This document shows positions 1 to 6,459 of a stretch of 6,459 bases of DNA, in pieces (positions within the stretch are counted from its first letter, which is position 1; each line of letters begins with the position of its first letter). The stretch is from Deltaproteobacteria bacterium. Its GTDB lineage: Bacteria > Desulfobacterota > Binatia > UBA9968. A program made the position numbers and the translations under genes. Under the pieces are notes generated by a model. The model saw only the letters and a list, made by a program, of their open reading frames with translations. It was not told the DNA's origin and did no database searches. The stretch spans positions 1 to 6,459 of the forward strand of contig JAJONK010000152.1 in NCBI GenBank assembly GCA_021323355.1. Reading direction: 5' to 3'.

Positions 1-392
1 GTGTCGATACGAAAGCTCTCACTTATGGGGGCCCGTTTAATATCGCTCAATAAATCGAGAACAATTCGTGACGGCTGTGACAGAGGAAAATGCCGAAATT
101 CAGATACCGGCTGTGAAAACTTAATTGATATTGTTGTTTGGCCACCCTCTTCGAGGACTGAAAGATCCTGTAGCTTTAGGAGTCCAGAGGGCGTCTGCTC
201 TTCTCGGGTGCTAGGTTGCGATTGAACGGTCGGTGGTTGAGCAGTAGCTTGGTTTCGGCTGACTATAGGGGCTTTACTCGCACTATGCCCACAACCTGAT
301 AAAGCCGCCCCATGAACGATTCCCAAAATGAGGAATAAGGCAGCAGATCCACTTTGGGCGATTCTCTGAACCCGCCGATTCAGACAAAGCAT
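1..392 (-). CDS. pilQ: Type IV pilus secretin PilQ, N-terminal part (runs off left edge)
   Basis: This is the start of the outer-membrane secretin through which the pilus leaves the cell; only 130 codons are in the window. The reading frame opens with ATG, 28 nt after the pilP stop, behind AAGGAG at 404-409. Residues 1-15 are a basic n-region (RR at 6-7), 16-31 are hydrophobic, and the lipobox-like LSGC at 31-34 puts a cysteine where signal peptidase II would cut. Residues 35-70 are a Ser/Pro/Gln-rich linker. From about residue 73 the pattern of TTISIKFSQPVSEF, then SQPSRIVLDL at 105-114, looks like an AMIN domain, the peptidoglycan-binding module at the N-terminus of PilQ proteins. The secretin pore domain itself lies outside the window, so the name rests on the AMIN-like segment and on its place as the fifth gene after pilMNOP. 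Another AMIN-domain protein is possible but unlikely. Confidence 0.85.
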   Translation of the reverse strand, partial: MLCLNRRVQRIAQSGSAALFLILGIVHGAALSGCGHSASKAPIVSRNQATAQPPTVQSQPSTREEQTPSGLLKLQDLSVLEEGGQTTISIKFSQPVSEFRHFPLSQPSRIVLDLLSDIKRAPISESFRID

Positions 393-403
393 GAATTTTC
401 TCT

Positions 404-409
404 CTCCTT
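404..409 (-). promoter_or_regulatory. Ribosome binding site of pilQ
   Basis: AAGGAG lies 11 nt before the ATG at 392, in the short pilP-pilQ gap. It is the best-looking Shine-Dalgarno element of the operon along with that of pilO, and it fixes the pilQ start. The spacing is slightly long. Confidence 0.6.
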
Positions 410-420
410 GTTCATTGCCG

Positions 421-1053
421 TTAATCTGTTGATAGTTTCATGGAGACTTCGCGGGTTTTTTTCTTGCCAGAGACATCTTCAAAAGACTCCTCAACAACCA
501 CTTGGTCGCGATGAATTCCTTTCACCTTGCCTTCGCTCCCGCCTATCGGCGTGCCCACTAGAATGGTGTAGCCAAGGCCTGCGTTGTCTTCTATCATCGC
601 TCTCGGCTCTTTGACGTCCCAAACGATCCCAACGACCTTAAGTTGTCCCAACTCGAACCGCTCGAGAGGAGATAAATTGTCTCGGGACCTTGTACCGGTC
701 CTTGTTTGAATGCTAGGCGGCCGAAAAGGATCGCGATTCACTCTCCGAATAAATTTCGGCGACTCAGGCTCGGGATTCTTTTTTTTCAAGAGCAAGGTAT
801 CATCGGGTTCCGCGTTCGTTTTAGTTTCCTCTTTGTCACCAAAGACCTGCCTCAACCTCGCGTTCGCCGCTTCAGTAAGTACCCCGAGACTTTTGCCGAT
901 CGTAGCGGGCGTCTTTGCCAGCCTATCCACCGCCTCTTTGGTCTTTTGAGATGGAGTCTGAATCTGCTCCTGAGCGATAACAAACTCGATTACTAAAGCT
1001 GTCCCTAAGATTACGGTCAGAACACGTAAAGAGAAACTCAACACAGCTCCCAT
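421..1053 (-). CDS. pilP: Type IV pilus assembly protein PilP
   Basis: PilP is the periplasmic bridge of the pilus machine: in characterised systems its C-terminal beta-domain binds the N0 region of PilQ and its N-terminal stretch binds the PilN/PilO pair. The 210-residue product has an N-terminal hydrophobic segment (about 5-27) ending VIA-QEQ, which could be a signal peptidase I site or an uncleaved anchor. A charged, low-complexity linker fills about 30-105. The conserved PilP block starts at RDPFRPP (107-113), continues through LSPLERFELGQLKVVGIVW (127-145) and ends with the GYTILVGTPIG strand region (161-171). The start is ATG, 5 nt after the pilO stop, with no strong Shine-Dalgarno of its own, so it is probably coupled to pilO. 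Unlike the classical proteobacterial PilP it has no lipobox and no cysteine at all. Confidence 0.93.
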   Translation of the reverse strand: MGAVLSFSLRVLTVILGTALVIEFVIAQEQIQTPSQKTKEAVDRLAKTPATIGKSLGVLTEAANARLRQVFGDKEETKTNAEPDDTLLLKKKNPEPESPKFIRRVNRDPFRPPSIQTRTGTRSRDNLSPLERFELGQLKVVGIVWDVKEPRAMIEDNAGLGYTILVGTPIGGSEGKVKGIHRDQVVVEESFEDVSGKKKTREVSMKLSTD

Positions 1054-1058
1054 GATCG

Positions 1059-1682
1059 CTATTTCTTGGCCTTCAACGCGTTGGCCTTTTCTTCGGCAAT
1101 TTTTTTTCGCTCCGCCTCTTCCAGGAAACGGTACGTGGTCGCGGTTGTTGTAAATTCGAGAATCATCTGATCGCCCGATATCGTAGGATTCTTAAAACCG
1201 ACATTATCAATATTGATTAACCTCGTGAGCCTTCCGATTGCATCAAAAAACATAATCACGTTGTGAAACGTTCCTTTAATGTTTATTTCTACTGGTATCT
1301 CCGCATAGAAATCCTTGTAGTTTTCGGGTCTCGGACGAAACAGATTGATGTCCAGTCCAGACTCTTGGGCTTTTGCCGCAATACTAGACAAAAGATCCGC
1401 AATTTCCTTCTTACTAGGAAGTTGCGCTATCGCCTCTTTTAATCTTACATCCAGCTCGCCCAGTTCTTTTTGTAGCTTCGGCAAATTAGCCGCGCGCTTT
1501 TGTTTGATACTTTTTTCATTTTGTGCCGCCTCGATGTCTTCATTCAATTTGGCAACTTCGTCAGCTTGCGGACTATAAAGAAACGAGTAAAAAGCCGCGG
1601 ATATAAGGATGATCAACCCGACCAAAATCCCGAGCTTTTGACCTTTGGGCCGGTCGAGGATGTTCTCAACGGCGGCGTTCAA
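1059..1682 (-). CDS. pilO: Type IV pilus inner-membrane protein PilO (TTG start)
   Basis: PilO forms the inner-membrane alignment heterodimer with PilN. The 207-residue product has a short cytoplasmic tail (1-16), one membrane span at about 17-36, a charged coiled-coil-like stretch at about 40-85, and a periplasmic ferredoxin-like domain at about 90-190 containing the FHNVIMFFDAIGRLTRLINI segment (139-158), typical of PilO. The C-terminal tail is rich in Lys, Glu and Ala. The start codon is TTG, overlapping the pilN stop as TTGA; it is supported by AAAGGAAG 6 nt upstream and by the lack of any ATG before the membrane span. The overlap with pilN implies translational coupling, as expected for two proteins made in equal amounts. 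Confidence 0.93.
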   Translation of the reverse strand: MNAAVENILDRPKGQKLGILVGLIILISAAFYSFLYSPQADEVAKLNEDIEAAQNEKSIKQKRAANLPKLQKELGELDVRLKEAIAQLPSKKEIADLLSSIAAKAQESGLDINLFRPRPENYKDFYAEIPVEINIKGTFHNVIMFFDAIGRLTRLINIDNVGFKNPTISGDQMILEFTTTATTYRFLEEAERKKIAEEKANALKAKK

Positions 1683-2284
1683 CTCTTGCTTCCTTTCGGA
1701 TTCGCCTGAGTAGGAGCTGAGGAGCTAACCGGAGTCGCCGGAACCCGATAAGAAATGCCGGACTGAATGGAGAATTTTTTAAAGGGCCCTGTCTTCTGGT
1801 CCGCTTGGGTTGTTTCTACTAATTCGACATCTCGGAAGTGACCAGATCGAGATAACGACCTGATAAACTCGGCCACCGACTGATTATCCATGGCCAACCC
1901 ATTCATTATAAGGATTCCGCCACTTTGCTTCAGTTCGACTAACCAAAGACTCGACGGAATCGCCGCCGCGAGGCTGTCCATAACCAGAGTCGGACCCATC
2001 TTCTGGCCGCGCAGGTCCTCGATCACTTTATGCTTGCTTCTCAGTTCCTTTATCTTGGCTTCCAAATTGCCGAGTTCTTTTACTTTGCCGTTTAAAACTT
2101 CTACTTCCTTCCGGATCACCGGAAGCTCGTTTGCCAAGCGCGACAAATGGGCTGATTGATACAAGTAAATGCCCAGAAGTATCAACGTAGTGGTGGCTAG
2201 CGAGACGCCGGTTACAATCAGATCTCTCCGGCGATCAGATTCTGCGTTAAGTTCACGAACCGGGAGTAGATTAAGCCGGATCAC
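1679..2284 (-). CDS. pilN: Type IV pilus inner-membrane protein PilN (GTG start)
   Basis: PilN links the cytoplasmic PilM to the periplasmic part of the machine. The 201-residue product begins with MIRLNLLPVRE, the conserved tail (IRLNLLP at 2-8) known to insert into a groove of PilM. A membrane span follows at about 23-42, then a charged heptad-like coiled coil at about 46-95, then the periplasmic alpha/beta domain (LIMNGLAMDNQSVAEFIRSL at 125-144 is the most PilN-like block). The last 20 residues are a Ser/Pro/Ala-rich tail. It starts with GTG overlapping the TGA of pilM (GTGA), and its own stop overlaps the TTG of pilO. No full Shine-Dalgarno is evident, only GGGGA just before the start and GGAG 12 nt away, so reinitiation from pilM is likely. 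Confidence 0.94.
   Translation of the reverse strand: MIRLNLLPVRELNAESDRRRDLIVTGVSLATTTLILLGIYLYQSAHLSRLANELPVIRKEVEVLNGKVKELGNLEAKIKELRSKHKVIEDLRGQKMGPTLVMDSLAAAIPSSLWLVELKQSGGILIMNGLAMDNQSVAEFIRSLSRSGHFRDVELVETTQADQKTGPFKKFSIQSGISYRVPATPVSSSAPTQANPKGSKS
1689..1696 (-). promoter_or_regulatory. Ribosome binding site deciding the TTG start of pilO
   Basis: AAAGGAAG inside the 3' end of pilN sits 6 nt before the TTG at 1682. It is purine-rich and well spaced, and is the main reason to accept the unusual start codon. Confidence 0.6.
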
Positions 2285-3381
2285 TTGTCCCCGGGTCTCC
2301 GGATAGACAACCCGGCTCCGACGGCGAAAGCGGGCGCGTCTTCCGTAATGAAGTGTCTGTCGATTTTCTTATCCACATTAAACCCACGAAAGGGTTCAGC
2401 CATTCGGACTGGCACTACCAGTTGCTGCTCTAACATAGCGCGCAATCCGACCGTTTGAGCACTGCCACCGCTCAAGTAAATCGCTTTCAACCCATCGCCT
2501 TCTTCCGTTCCAACGGTGCCATATAAGGTAACCGTTCGTCGAATTTCTTCCGCTAGGTTTTCTGAGGTTGGTTTGAGCATGGCTTCGATATCGAACCCCT
2601 TCTTTCCGTCGACCATGCCCGTGATTTTTGCAGTTTCGGCCCCTTCCGAAGATAAGTTCAATTCCCTTTTCAAGCTGTCGCTAAAATCGTCGCCGCCGAA
2701 TGGCAGATCACCGGTGAATGTCGACATGCCATTATTCAGCAAAGTTACACTGGTATAACGTGCCCCAATGTGGATAAGCCCAACCATTCCGCCGCCCGGC
2801 TCCGTCGAATAGTTTGCTTCGTACATATTTTCCATGGCGAAATAATCCACATCCATAATCACGGGCTTGAGACCGGCTTCTTCAATAGCCTCGGTATAAC
2901 TGTTAACAATTTCCTTTTTCACCGCCACCAGCAGAACATCCAGTTTGCTCCCGCCGGCGATCGCGTTAACGACTTGGTAATCTAGATTGACATTCTCCAT
3001 TCTCTCTGGAATCACATTGTTGGCTTCAAACTCTATATTAGCGTCCAACTCCGCTTCTTCCTGCATCGGCATTTCAATTCGTTTCATAATGACAGCCCTG
3101 CCGGGCACCGCAGACACCACTTGAGTTGACTTCACTCGGTTCTCTTGAACAAGGCGCCGAATTGTATCTGCCACCAACTTAGCATTAACAACCATATTGT
3201 TCTGAATCGCATCCAGCGGAACCGGAAGTACCCCCAAGCTCAATACCCGATAACCACCTCGTTCGATCGAGGTTTCAACCATTTTAATCGAGCTCGATCC
3301 GATATCGAGCGCAACGAAACCACCGTTCCGTCCAAACGATGTCAGCGTACTCAGATTGAATTTGGTCAAGAAAGAACCCAT
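2281..3381 (-). CDS. pilM: Type IV pilus biogenesis ATPase-like protein PilM
   Basis: PilM is the cytoplasmic, actin/FtsA-fold member of the alignment complex; it binds ATP and the N-terminal tail of PilN. The 366-residue length is normal for the family. Visible motifs in order are the phosphate-1 loop ALDIGSSSIK (24-33), a conserved SAVPGRAVIMKRIEMP block (90-105), EFEANNVIPE (118-127), the phosphate-2 region GLIHIGARYTSV (201-212), the FGGDDFSDSL segment (228-237) and the adenosine-binding LSGGSAQTVGL (303-313). The phosphate-2 strand carries His204 where actin-like proteins usually have Asp before IG. ATG at 3381 is chosen because it precedes the fold by about 20 residues as usual; upstream there is only a weak GAAAG about 14 nt away. 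It is the first gene of the pilMNOPQ run, so the operon promoter should lie in the spacer upstream. Confidence 0.96.
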   Translation of the reverse strand: MGSFLTKFNLSTLTSFGRNGGFVALDIGSSSIKMVETSIERGGYRVLSLGVLPVPLDAIQNNMVVNAKLVADTIRRLVQENRVKSTQVVSAVPGRAVIMKRIEMPMQEEAELDANIEFEANNVIPERMENVNLDYQVVNAIAGGSKLDVLLVAVKKEIVNSYTEAIEEAGLKPVIMDVDYFAMENMYEANYSTEPGGGMVGLIHIGARYTSVTLLNNGMSTFTGDLPFGGDDFSDSLKRELNLSSEGAETAKITGMVDGKKGFDIEAMLKPTSENLAEEIRRTVTLYGTVGTEEGDGLKAIYLSGGSAQTVGLRAMLEQQLVVPVRMAEPFRGFNVDKKIDRHFITEDAPAFAVGAGLSIRRPGDK

Positions 3382-3580
3382 GACTGGAATGATACTTTCT
3401 GCGAGAACGTGGCGCTGAGTTCCGAGAGCGACGTTTGTATCCTACCAATCGCCAGCGAATCAGCTCGATGAAATCTCGTAGGCAGCTGAGCCTAACCTAT
3501 CAATGGCTCCCTTAACGTCCTCTTTTCGTAGTAGGTAACATACGAGCGGCAATTTGTACCTGAACTCATCCAACTCCGGT

Positions 3581-3635
3581 TATAATCAACAACTATCAAC
3601 GAGAGCTACATTTCCGTGCCTCGTATCTAGTTGAT
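3581..3635. promoter_or_regulatory. Perfect -10 hexamer with ATCAAC repeats, candidate regulatory site
   Basis: The plus strand has TATAAT at 3581-3586, a perfect -10 hexamer, but no fitting -35 box 15-19 nt upstream. The minus strand over the same bases reads TATAAC (3579-3584), which could instead serve pilM, also without a good -35. ATCAAC occurs at 3585-3590 and 3595-3600, exactly one helical turn apart, and inverted as GTTGAT at 3630-3635. Such an arrangement would suit a regulator that assists a promoter lacking a -35 box. Short AT-rich matches occur by chance, so this is a weak candidate only. Confidence 0.2.
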
Positions 3636-4067
3636 GCTAATAACTGCGGATTTGGCGGCCGAAGCATTGTTCACTTTACCGCGCTCTTTGAGCTCCCCAA
3701 AAGAGTGTCTTCTCATTGCCCCTCTGCTGCCGTCTATGAAGTTGCAGTGAGTGGTACGACCACGGATGTGGAGTAAAAGCCGCTAACGCTAAAATTATGC
3801 CATCATCGGTAAAGGTGACATTTCCCAACAGATACTAAACCAATCGTCGGATTCTCGAGTCTTTACCAAGGCGATAATGTTCCGAGTTGGACAATTATGG
3901 ACAGAATTGCGTAGAGTACGTCAGTCTTGGGTGAAAACTGCAGGAGATCCGTTGCAGCCTGTCCAATCATTCAGGTCCAGGACCGAAGCCGATTGGGAGG
4001 GTACCTAGGTGAGCTGCATAGGTTCTTGTAGATAGCGCTACCGTTCGTGACCAGCGTTGCATAGTCC

Positions 4068-4084
4068 GATCAGCAGATCTGATC
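4068..4084. repeat. Small inverted repeat upstream of priA
   Basis: GATCAG at 4068-4073 and CTGATC at 4079-4084 are perfect inverted copies around a 5-nt loop, with the palindrome CAGATCTG nested inside (4074-4081). It lies about 70 bp before the priA start and could be an operator or a leader hairpin. No T-run follows, so it is not an intrinsic terminator. Confidence 0.3.
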
Positions 4085-4152
4085 CGGGACACTAGCACCG
4101 GCTATTCGTGTTCCTGTTTTTGGGTCATGATTATCGAAAGTTGCCTTTTGAG

Positions 4153-6459
4153 ATGTCCGAAGTTATTAAACGAGCGATGAGCCAGCAAGCGGGGAAGTTC
4201 GCCCGCATCATCATTCCATCGCCTGTTAAAGAGCCTCTCACCTACGGAGTTCCCGATAACCTTAGACATCTTGTCACTGTCGGCATGCGCGTATTAATCC
4301 CCCTAGGCAACCGCAAGGTATCAGGGATCGTATCCGCCCATATTTCCGAGACGCCGCTCCCGGACATCAAAAATATAATTGCCGTGTTAGATGAGGCGCC
4401 AATTGTCGATGAACAGTTATTGACCCTCAGTCACTGGGCTAGCCAGTATTATGTAGCATCGCTGGGTGAAGTGCTAAGCACGATACTACCACCCAACTCC
4501 CGTATGGAAATCGAGAGGATCGTCGTCGCAAAATCGGAATCCACGCAGACTAGTGATGTTCTAGGACAGACAATCCTAGATGTGCTGCGCGACAAGAATG
4601 GCCGGACCAGCCTCAAAAGCTTGACGAGAGCTTTTAGCAGAACGAATATTTCCACTGCCCTAAAGCAACTTCAATCCGCCGGTGATGTTGAAATTCGCGA
4701 ACGCTTACCCGGGCAGAGGAAAAGCCACCGGTTCGACGGCTCTCAAATCCCCCCATCACCGTCTGCGGACCCAAGACGGTTCACGCTCAGCACGGAACAA
4801 CATGCAGCACTAGCCGCTATCAAAGCTCGCCTTAGAACCGGCGGATTCGCGACATTTCTCCTGCACGGAGTGACCGGTGGCGGTAAAACTGAGATTTACT
4901 TACGTGCCATGGAGTGCGTCCGAGACATTGGCGCTCGAAGTCTCATCCTAATTCCGGAAATCTCATTAACTCCTCAGCTTCTTGATCGGGTCAACGCACG
5001 ATTTAACGGCAGAGTGGGTATTTTACACAGTGGTTTGACGCCTGCCGAGCGATGGGCGCAGTGGTGGCGGATCAAACGAGGAGACGTCGACATCGTCGTG
5101 GGAGCGCGCTCGGCCGTTTTTGCGCCGGTTCCAAATCTTGGTTTGATTATTGCCGATGAAGAGCATGACGGATCTTATAAGCAGGATGACGGCTTGCGCT
5201 ACAACGCCAGGGATGTTGCTGTTATGCGCGGCAAGCTCTCGGCTTGCGCCGTGGTTCTAGGCTCAGCCACACCATCATTGGAGAGTTATGAAAATTCTCT
5301 TCAGGGTCGCTATCAATTGTTGGAGATTTCTCAACGCGTAGAGCAGCGCCCGTTGCCGAGTGTCGAAATCTTTGATCTCCGAAGCCAATCCAAATCGATT
5401 GGTATAGCCGCCACCGATGGCGGGTCGGAGGCATGGCGGAAGCAGAAAAGTGCTGGAGAACGATTGTTGTCAGATCCGCTCGCAACTGCGATCAAACGCA
5501 ATTTCGTAAACAAACGACAGACACTGATCTTTTTAAATCGCCGAGGCTTCGCAAATTTCTTACAGTGCACGCGGTGCGGTTATGTCTTGCGCTGCTCTTA
5601 TTGCAGCGTCACATTGACTGTGCATTTAAAGCGCAAGATCGTTCGCTGCCACCACTGCGATTTCAGTAGACCAGTAGAACGAGTGTGCCCTGATTGCGGC
5701 ACTGAAACCCTCGCGGGTATTGGCGCAGGAACCGAGCAGATCGAACAGACTTTATATGCGTTGGTACCTGAGGCGCGCATCGCACGCATGGACAGGGACA
5801 CCACCGGCAAGCGTGGCTCGCACGCCGATTTGATCCGCAGGTGGGAAAGTGGCGATATCGACATACTTATTGGAACCCAAATGATCACCAAGGGGCACGA
5901 TGTTTCCGGAGTGACGCTCGTGGGCGCGCTGCTTGCCGACATGTCTTTGAATCTGCCGGACTTTCGGAGCGCTGAACGAACCTTCCAAATCCTTAGCCAA
6001 GTTGCGGGCAGATCCGGACGAGGGGATGATCCCGGACGAGTAATCATTCAGACCTATGAACCTGAACATTATGCGATTCAATCGCTCATTCACCATGACT
6101 ACAAAAAGTTTTTCGCGAAAGAAATCGAGTTTCGCCGGGCGTTGGGTTATCCTCCGTTTGGCAAGTTGGTAAATTTGCGGCTAGACGGCCCAAGTTCGGA
6201 GCATGTGGAAGCGAAAGCCCAAGCGCTTTTCAAAAAGATCCGCGCGATCCAAAGCGGCAACCCAAAGTACCGGGAACACATTGAAATTCTTGGCCCCGCT
6301 CCTTCACCGATCGAAAAGTTGCGGAATCGGTATCGGTGGCAGCTCTTGCTCAAAGGCAACCAAATAAGCCCATTGATCGGGTTAGCCACTGCCGTTCGCG
6401 AGACGTTCACGAGAACGCGCAACGTGCGTCTGCACATTGATGTCGATCCGTACAACATG
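4153..6459 (+). CDS. priA: Replication restart helicase PriA (primosomal protein N'), last few codons cut off
   Basis: PriA recognises abandoned replication forks, unwinds the lagging arm 3' to 5' and reloads the replicative helicase. The open frame gives 769 residues without a stop and ends HIDVDPYNM; PriA proteins end within a few residues of DVDP, so almost nothing is missing. In order: the 3'-end-binding N-domain (about 16-80, LTYGVPDN then PLGNRKVSGIV), a winged-helix region, Walker A GVTGGGKT (239-246), Walker B DEEH (335-338), GSATP (370-374), LNRRGFA (461-467), eight zinc-binding cysteines at 473, 476, 481, 484, 499, 502, 512 and 515, GTQMITKGHD (574-583), QVAGRSGR (616-623) and the C-terminal LGPAPSPIEKLRNRYRWQ (713-730). 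ATG at 4153 has only a weak GAAAG 12 nt upstream; ATG at 4177 is an alternative that would keep the conserved domain. Residues about 415-440 look like an extra loop before the second helicase lobe. Confidence 0.97.
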   Translation, partial: MSEVIKRAMSQQAGKFARIIIPSPVKEPLTYGVPDNLRHLVTVGMRVLIPLGNRKVSGIVSAHISETPLPDIKNIIAVLDEAPIVDEQLLTLSHWASQYYVASLGEVLSTILPPNSRMEIERIVVAKSESTQTSDVLGQTILDVLRDKNGRTSLKSLTRAFSRTNISTALKQLQSAGDVEIRERLPGQRKSHRFDGSQIPPSPSADPRRFTLSTEQHAALAAIKARLRTGGFATFLLHGVTGGGKTEIYLRAMECVRDIGARSLILIPEISLTPQLLDRVNARFNGRVGILHSGLTPAERWAQWWRIKRGDVDIVVGARSAVFAPVPNLGLIIADEEHDGSYKQDDGLRYNARDVAVMRGKLSACAVVLGSATPSLESYENSLQGRYQLLEISQRVEQRPLPSVEIFDLRSQSKSIGIAATDGGSEAWRKQKSAGERLLSDPLATAIKRNFVNKRQTLIFLNRRGFANFLQCTRCGYVLRCSYCSVTLTVHLKRKIVRCHHCDFSRPVERVCPDCGTETLAGIGAGTEQIEQTLYALVPEARIARMDRDTTGKRGSHADLIRRWESGDIDILIGTQMITKGHDVSGVTLVGALLADMSLNLPDFRSAERTFQILSQVAGRSGRGDDPGRVIIQTYEPEHYAIQSLIHHDYKKFFAKEIEFRRALGYPPFGKLVNLRLDGPSSEHVEAKAQALFKKIRAIQSGNPKYREHIEILGPAPSPIEKLRNRYRWQLLLKGNQISPLIGLATAVRETFTRTRNVRLHIDVDPYNM

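Larger units (their letters stand above)
3382..4152. other. Divergent intergenic spacer, no gene recognised
   Basis: This 771-bp stretch separates the start codons of pilM and priA. All frames on both strands are interrupted by stops about as often as in random DNA of this composition, and I recognise no tRNA, small RNA, terminator with a T-run, or transposase. It must contain the promoters of both units, but no site with good boxes at both -35 and -10 was found for either. It does contain small clusters of repeated 6-mers (3585-3635 and 3887-3966), short palindromes (GTGGT/ACCAC at 3751-3763, GGTCC/GGACC at 3974-3984, GATCAG/CTGATC at 4068-4084), and a segment at 3627-3782 with overlapping short open frames on both strands. 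A decayed gene or mobile-element relic is possible but not shown. Confidence 0.75.

Noticed and set aside
1..225. Plus-strand open frame at the left edge
   Set aside because: The opposite strand encodes the PilQ signal peptide, linker and AMIN-like segment with a good ribosome binding site, so this frame is a shadow.
3145..3471. Plus-strand open frame of 108 codons across the pilM start
   Set aside because: It is mostly antisense to pilM, has no recognisable domain and no ribosome binding site; pilM motifs clearly mark the minus strand as coding.
3682..3703. CTCTTT/AAAGAG hairpin as a terminator
   Set aside because: The stem is only 6 bp, AT-rich, and no T-run follows on either strand.
3382..4152. 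Insertion sequence or integron remnant in the spacer
   Set aside because: I found no terminal inverted repeats, target-site duplication or transposase motif; only the absence of a gene hints at it, so it is kept as a question and not called.
5598..6096. Two overlapping minus-strand open frames of 149 and 114 codons
   Set aside because: Both are antisense to the priA zinc-binding and second helicase lobe, whose conserved motifs prove the plus frame; they are shadows.
1..6459. A new defence, mobile or biosynthetic system
   Set aside because: All coding DNA is accounted for by pilMNOPQ and priA, both well-known core systems; nothing in the sequence supports a novel multi-gene system.

Overview
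The window holds two ordinary chromosomal modules of a Gram-negative (diderm) bacterium, transcribed away from each other. On the minus strand, positions 3381 to 1, lies the type IV pilus alignment and secretin operon pilM-pilN-pilO-pilP-pilQ; pilQ runs off the left edge after its signal peptide and the start of an AMIN domain. On the plus strand, from 4153 to the right edge, lies priA, the primosome helicase that restarts collapsed replication forks. It is open to the last base and lacks only about the last few codons. Between them is a 771-bp spacer with no convincing gene.

How the genes work together: PilM is an actin-like cytoplasmic ATP-binding protein that binds the N-terminal tail of PilN. 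PilN and PilO are single-pass inner-membrane proteins that pair through coiled coils and ferredoxin-like periplasmic domains. PilP reaches across the periplasm from PilN/PilO to the secretin PilQ. Together they line up the inner-membrane pilus motor with the outer-membrane pore. The genes are tightly packed: pilM/pilN overlap as GTGA, pilN/pilO overlap as TTGA, pilO/pilP are 5 nt apart and pilP/pilQ 28 nt apart. This suggests one transcript with translational coupling. PriA has no functional link to pili; the two units are just neighbours.

Organism: secretin-type pili mean an outer membrane. A PilP with no cysteine, a PilQ with a lipoprotein-type signal, roughly balanced base composition and the flavour of PilM and PriA would fit a deltaproteobacterial or Nitrospirota-like lineage better than a classical gammaproteobacterium. 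This is only an impression and the phylum is not settled by the sequence.

No CRISPR array, tRNA, rRNA, intact insertion sequence or clear new system was seen. The least explained part is the spacer at 3382-4152, which is long for divergent genes and contains small repeat clusters that could be operators or chance.
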